Shown here piece after piece: positions 16,781-18,169 of a stretch of DNA of 18,169 bases. The stretch lies in contig JAMFSG010000252.1 in assembly GCA_026225155.1 (NCBI GenBank), forward strand, positions 1 to 18,169, written 5' to 3'. Positions within the stretch are counted from its first letter, which is position 1; each line of letters begins with the position of its first letter. This stretch comes from Verrucomicrobiota bacterium (GTDB lineage: Bacteria; Verrucomicrobiota; Verrucomicrobiia; Limisphaerales; UBA11358). The notes below the pieces were generated by a model. It was given only the letters and a program-made list of their open reading frames with translations. It was not told the origin of the DNA and ran no database searches. Both the position numbers and the translations under genes were made by a program.

Positions 16781-16874
16781 ACCACGAATGGAAGCGGATG
16801 AAAATAAATTAAGCCGCAAAAAGGCGCAGAAAACTCAAAATGCTTTTTTGCGCGTTCTTGTGCGTTTTTGTGGC
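16781..16874 (-). repeat. Intergenic hairpin element between cdaR and glmM
   Basis: The spacer holds an imperfect inverted repeat. GCCGCAAAAA at 16813-16822 pairs with TTTTTGTGGC at 16865-16874 (one G-T pair), and the inner arms GGCGCAGAA and TTCTTGTGC can extend it. It is preceded by ACCACGAATGGAAGCGGATG (16781-16800). The look is that of a dispersed intergenic repeat rather than a simple terminator, since no clean U-tract follows. Copy number elsewhere cannot be seen from this window. Confidence 0.55.
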
Positions 16875-16887
16875 AATTGAATTTCCT

Positions 16888-17283
16888 TCAATGTTTCAAA
16901 GGCGAAACCACGGAGACGGTTTGCGGCTCAACGCGGAGCAGCGTGACGTTTGGCGGCGCGAGAATGTTGACCTGCCCGCTGCCCGCCGCGAGGTTGGCGA
17001 GGTCAACCACCGCGCGGACCTGGCTGGCTTTCAGTTGGTCCATGATTTCCGGCGGGCCGCTGACGGTGACTTTCACGATGGACGGCACAGCGCGATAAAA
17101 ACTCACGTCCGCCGCCGAAGAAACGATGGACACTGACAGGTTTTCGTAAGTAAGCGTGGTGCTTCGTCCGGCCAGCGAAGCCGTTTCCGGTCCCAAAATA
17201 CCATGCACGGTCAACCAGATCACCACCGCTAAAAATAGCGAAAACAATTTCCAGCCCCAGTCTTTGATGAACAGGTCGCGCAT
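16888..17283 (-). CDS. cdaR: YbbR-domain protein, CdaR-like regulator of the diadenylate cyclase
   Basis: A 131-residue protein with an N-terminal membrane anchor (DWGWKLFSLFLAVVIWLTVH, residues 8-27) and a single YbbR-like extracytoplasmic beta domain. VPSIVKVTVSGPPEIMDQLK (66-85) followed by VRAVVDLANL is the characteristic YbbR repeat. Firmicute CdaR carries several YbbR repeats and modulates CdaA through the membrane; this short one-repeat form is common in other phyla. It begins at ATG 17283, 76 bases after the cdaA stop, and precedes glmM by about 120 bases. Function as CdaA regulator is inferred from the operon and fold. Confidence 0.85.
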   Translation of the reverse strand: MRDLFIKDWGWKLFSLFLAVVIWLTVHGILGPETASLAGRSTTLTYENLSVSIVSSAADVSFYRAVPSIVKVTVSGPPEIMDQLKASQVRAVVDLANLAAGSGQVNILAPPNVTLLRVEPQTVSVVSPLKH

Positions 17284-17290
17284 TGGTTGA

Positions 17291-17345
17291 ATTAAAAATT
17301 AAAAATTAAAAATGCAAAATTCACGGCGTCGCCATTTTTAATTTT
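17291..17345. repeat. ATTAAAA tandem repeats within a perfect 13-bp inverted repeat
   Basis: The cdaA-cdaR spacer contains three head-to-tail ATTAAAA units (17291-17311). The last part forms the left arm AAAATTAAAAATG (17302-17314) of a perfect inverted repeat with CATTTTTAATTTT (17333-17345), around an 18-base GC-richer loop. An alternative pairing, GCAAAATT with AATTTTGC (17314-17321 and 17340-17347), also exists. It could tune mRNA stability or expression between the two genes, or be a repeat remnant. Confidence 0.6.
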
Positions 17346-17359
17346 GCGTTGAGAAATTT

Positions 17360-18169
17360 TCATTTTTTCGCCGTCGGGCGCAGTTCGTGTTTGGTGATGA
17401 CCGCCGGGCCGGCGGAATAATTTCTTTCGCGAAACTGCGAGCGCAGCCATTTTACAACGCCATGCGTTTTCGCCGGCTGCAAAATGATCGAAGTCAGGAA
17501 CGCGCGCAATTCTTCCGGCGTCACGCCGCGCACGAGCTGGCCTTTGTGCGCGTAAGAAAGCATTCCCGTCTCTTCCGAAACCACTACGATGATCGCGTCC
17601 GTTTCTTCGCTCAAACCGATCGCCGCGCGATGGCGCGTGCCAAGCGACTTGTTCAAATCCGACCGTTGTGTCAGCGGAAAAATACAAGCGGCATAAGCGA
17701 TGCGGTCGCCTTTGACAATCACGCCGCCGTCGTGAATCGCGTTGTTCGGAAAAAAAATCGTCTCCAACATTTCCGCCGTCACTTCGCAATCCACCTTGAT
17801 GCCGGACTCGACCGCTTCCTGAAGTTGGATGGATTGCTCGATCGCGATGAGCGCGCCAATGCGCACGTCCGCCAGCCGCACGCACGTTTGGATGATGACC
17901 TCGATGCTTTCGCGTTGTTCATTGGTGGAAGCGAACAGCGGCAAATTTCCGAGTTCCGCGAGCATCCGGCGCAGTTCTGGTTGAAAAATCACCAGCGCGC
18001 CGAACACGATAAAAACCGACGCGCTGCCGAGCAACCAGCGCAAAACTTTCAAATCGAGAATCGTCGTCGCCGCGACAATCGCCAGCAGCACCACAAAAAA
18101 TCCGATGACCACCGGCCAGCCGCGCGTGCCGCGCACGATGCGCAGCGCGAAATAAATCAGCACCGCGAG
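17360..18169 (-). CDS. cdaA: Diadenylate cyclase CdaA, N-terminus beyond the window
   Basis: Membrane-bound diadenylate cyclase that makes c-di-AMP from two ATP. The frame runs off the right edge; 269 residues are visible and roughly 20 N-terminal ones are missing by comparison with family length. Part of helix 1, then helices 2 (VVIGFFVVLLAIVAATTIL) and 3 (ending VIFQPELRR), precede a short linker and the DisA_N domain (QRESIEVIIQTCVRLADVRI onward). The catalytic motifs are NAIHDGGVIVKGDRIAYAAC, where the usual DGA reads DGG, and SLGTRHRAAIGLSEETDAII, containing the RHR motif, followed by VSEETG. Order cdaA, cdaR, glmM on one strand matches the classical c-di-AMP locus. Family certain; activity very likely. 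Confidence 0.95.
   Translation of the reverse strand, partial: LAVLIYFALRIVRGTRGWPVVIGFFVVLLAIVAATTILDLKVLRWLLGSASVFIVFGALVIFQPELRRMLAELGNLPLFASTNEQRESIEVIIQTCVRLADVRIGALIAIEQSIQLQEAVESGIKVDCEVTAEMLETIFFPNNAIHDGGVIVKGDRIAYAACIFPLTQRSDLNKSLGTRHRAAIGLSEETDAIIVVVSEETGMLSYAHKGQLVRGVTPEELRAFLTSIILQPAKTHGVVKWLRSQFRERNYSAGPAVITKHELRPTAKK

Noticed and set aside
17292..17885. Minus-strand 197-codon frame overlapping cdaA
   Set aside because: It is an out-of-frame shadow of cdaA rich in Arg and Gly, and cdaA motifs are intact in the true frame.
1..18169. CRISPR array, tRNA/rRNA genes, insertion sequence or phage genes
   Set aside because: No regularly spaced repeats, no tRNA or rRNA recognised by eye, and no transposase, integrase or phage-like protein seen on either strand.

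Overview
The window is 18.2 kb of chromosomal bacterial sequence holding a surface-polysaccharide / glycan gene cluster that runs into a conserved housekeeping block for cyclic-di-AMP and amino-sugar metabolism. Dense coding, many starts without a clear Shine-Dalgarno, GTG/TTG starts, frequent A/T homopolymer runs in otherwise GC-rich genes, and A/T-rich or 'GCCGCAAAAA' type intergenic hairpins suggest a Gram-negative of the Verrucomicrobiota/PVC type. That assignment is inference; no rRNA or other marker gene is present.

Layout. 1-2141 (minus): two tandem, more A+T-rich acyltransferase-3 membrane proteins, the first cut by the window edge and starting without an ATG. 2238-3398 (plus): a family-4-type glycosyltransferase whose N-terminal part is split over two reading frames. 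3408-4295 (minus): a family-2 glycosyltransferase. 4449-5609 (plus): a second family-4-type glycosyltransferase. 5611-10883 (minus): a tight five-gene operon, read in transcription order as family-4-type glycosyltransferase, polytopic GT-C-like membrane protein, GtrB/DPM-synthase-like family-2 glycosyltransferase, GtrA membrane protein and FAD-dependent oxidoreductase. 11099-12016 (plus): a class I methyltransferase. 12135-12296 (minus): a fragment of another methyltransferase. 12353-14686 (minus): an FkbM-type methyltransferase and an O-antigen ligase/polymerase-like membrane protein. 14887-15372 (plus): YajQ, convergent with glmM. 15386-18169 (minus): cdaA - cdaR - glmM, with cdaA truncated by the window end.

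How it fits together. The glycosyltransferases would build a lipid-linked oligosaccharide. The GtrA/GtrB/GT-C set would add or deliver sugars through a polyprenyl-phosphate donor at the membrane. The methyltransferases and acyltransferases would decorate the glycan, and the O-antigen ligase/polymerase-like protein would polymerise or attach it. No flippase, ABC exporter or chain-length regulator lies in the window. GlmM supplies glucosamine-1-phosphate for UDP-GlcNAc, and its operon partners CdaA and CdaR make and control c-di-AMP. The most unusual items are the frame-disrupted glycosyltransferase start, the methyltransferase fragment, the FAD oxidoreductase inside a GtrA/GtrB/GT-C operon, the DGG variant of the CdaA active-site motif, and two distinct intergenic hairpin elements in the cda-glm operon. 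No clearly new defence or mobile system is visible.
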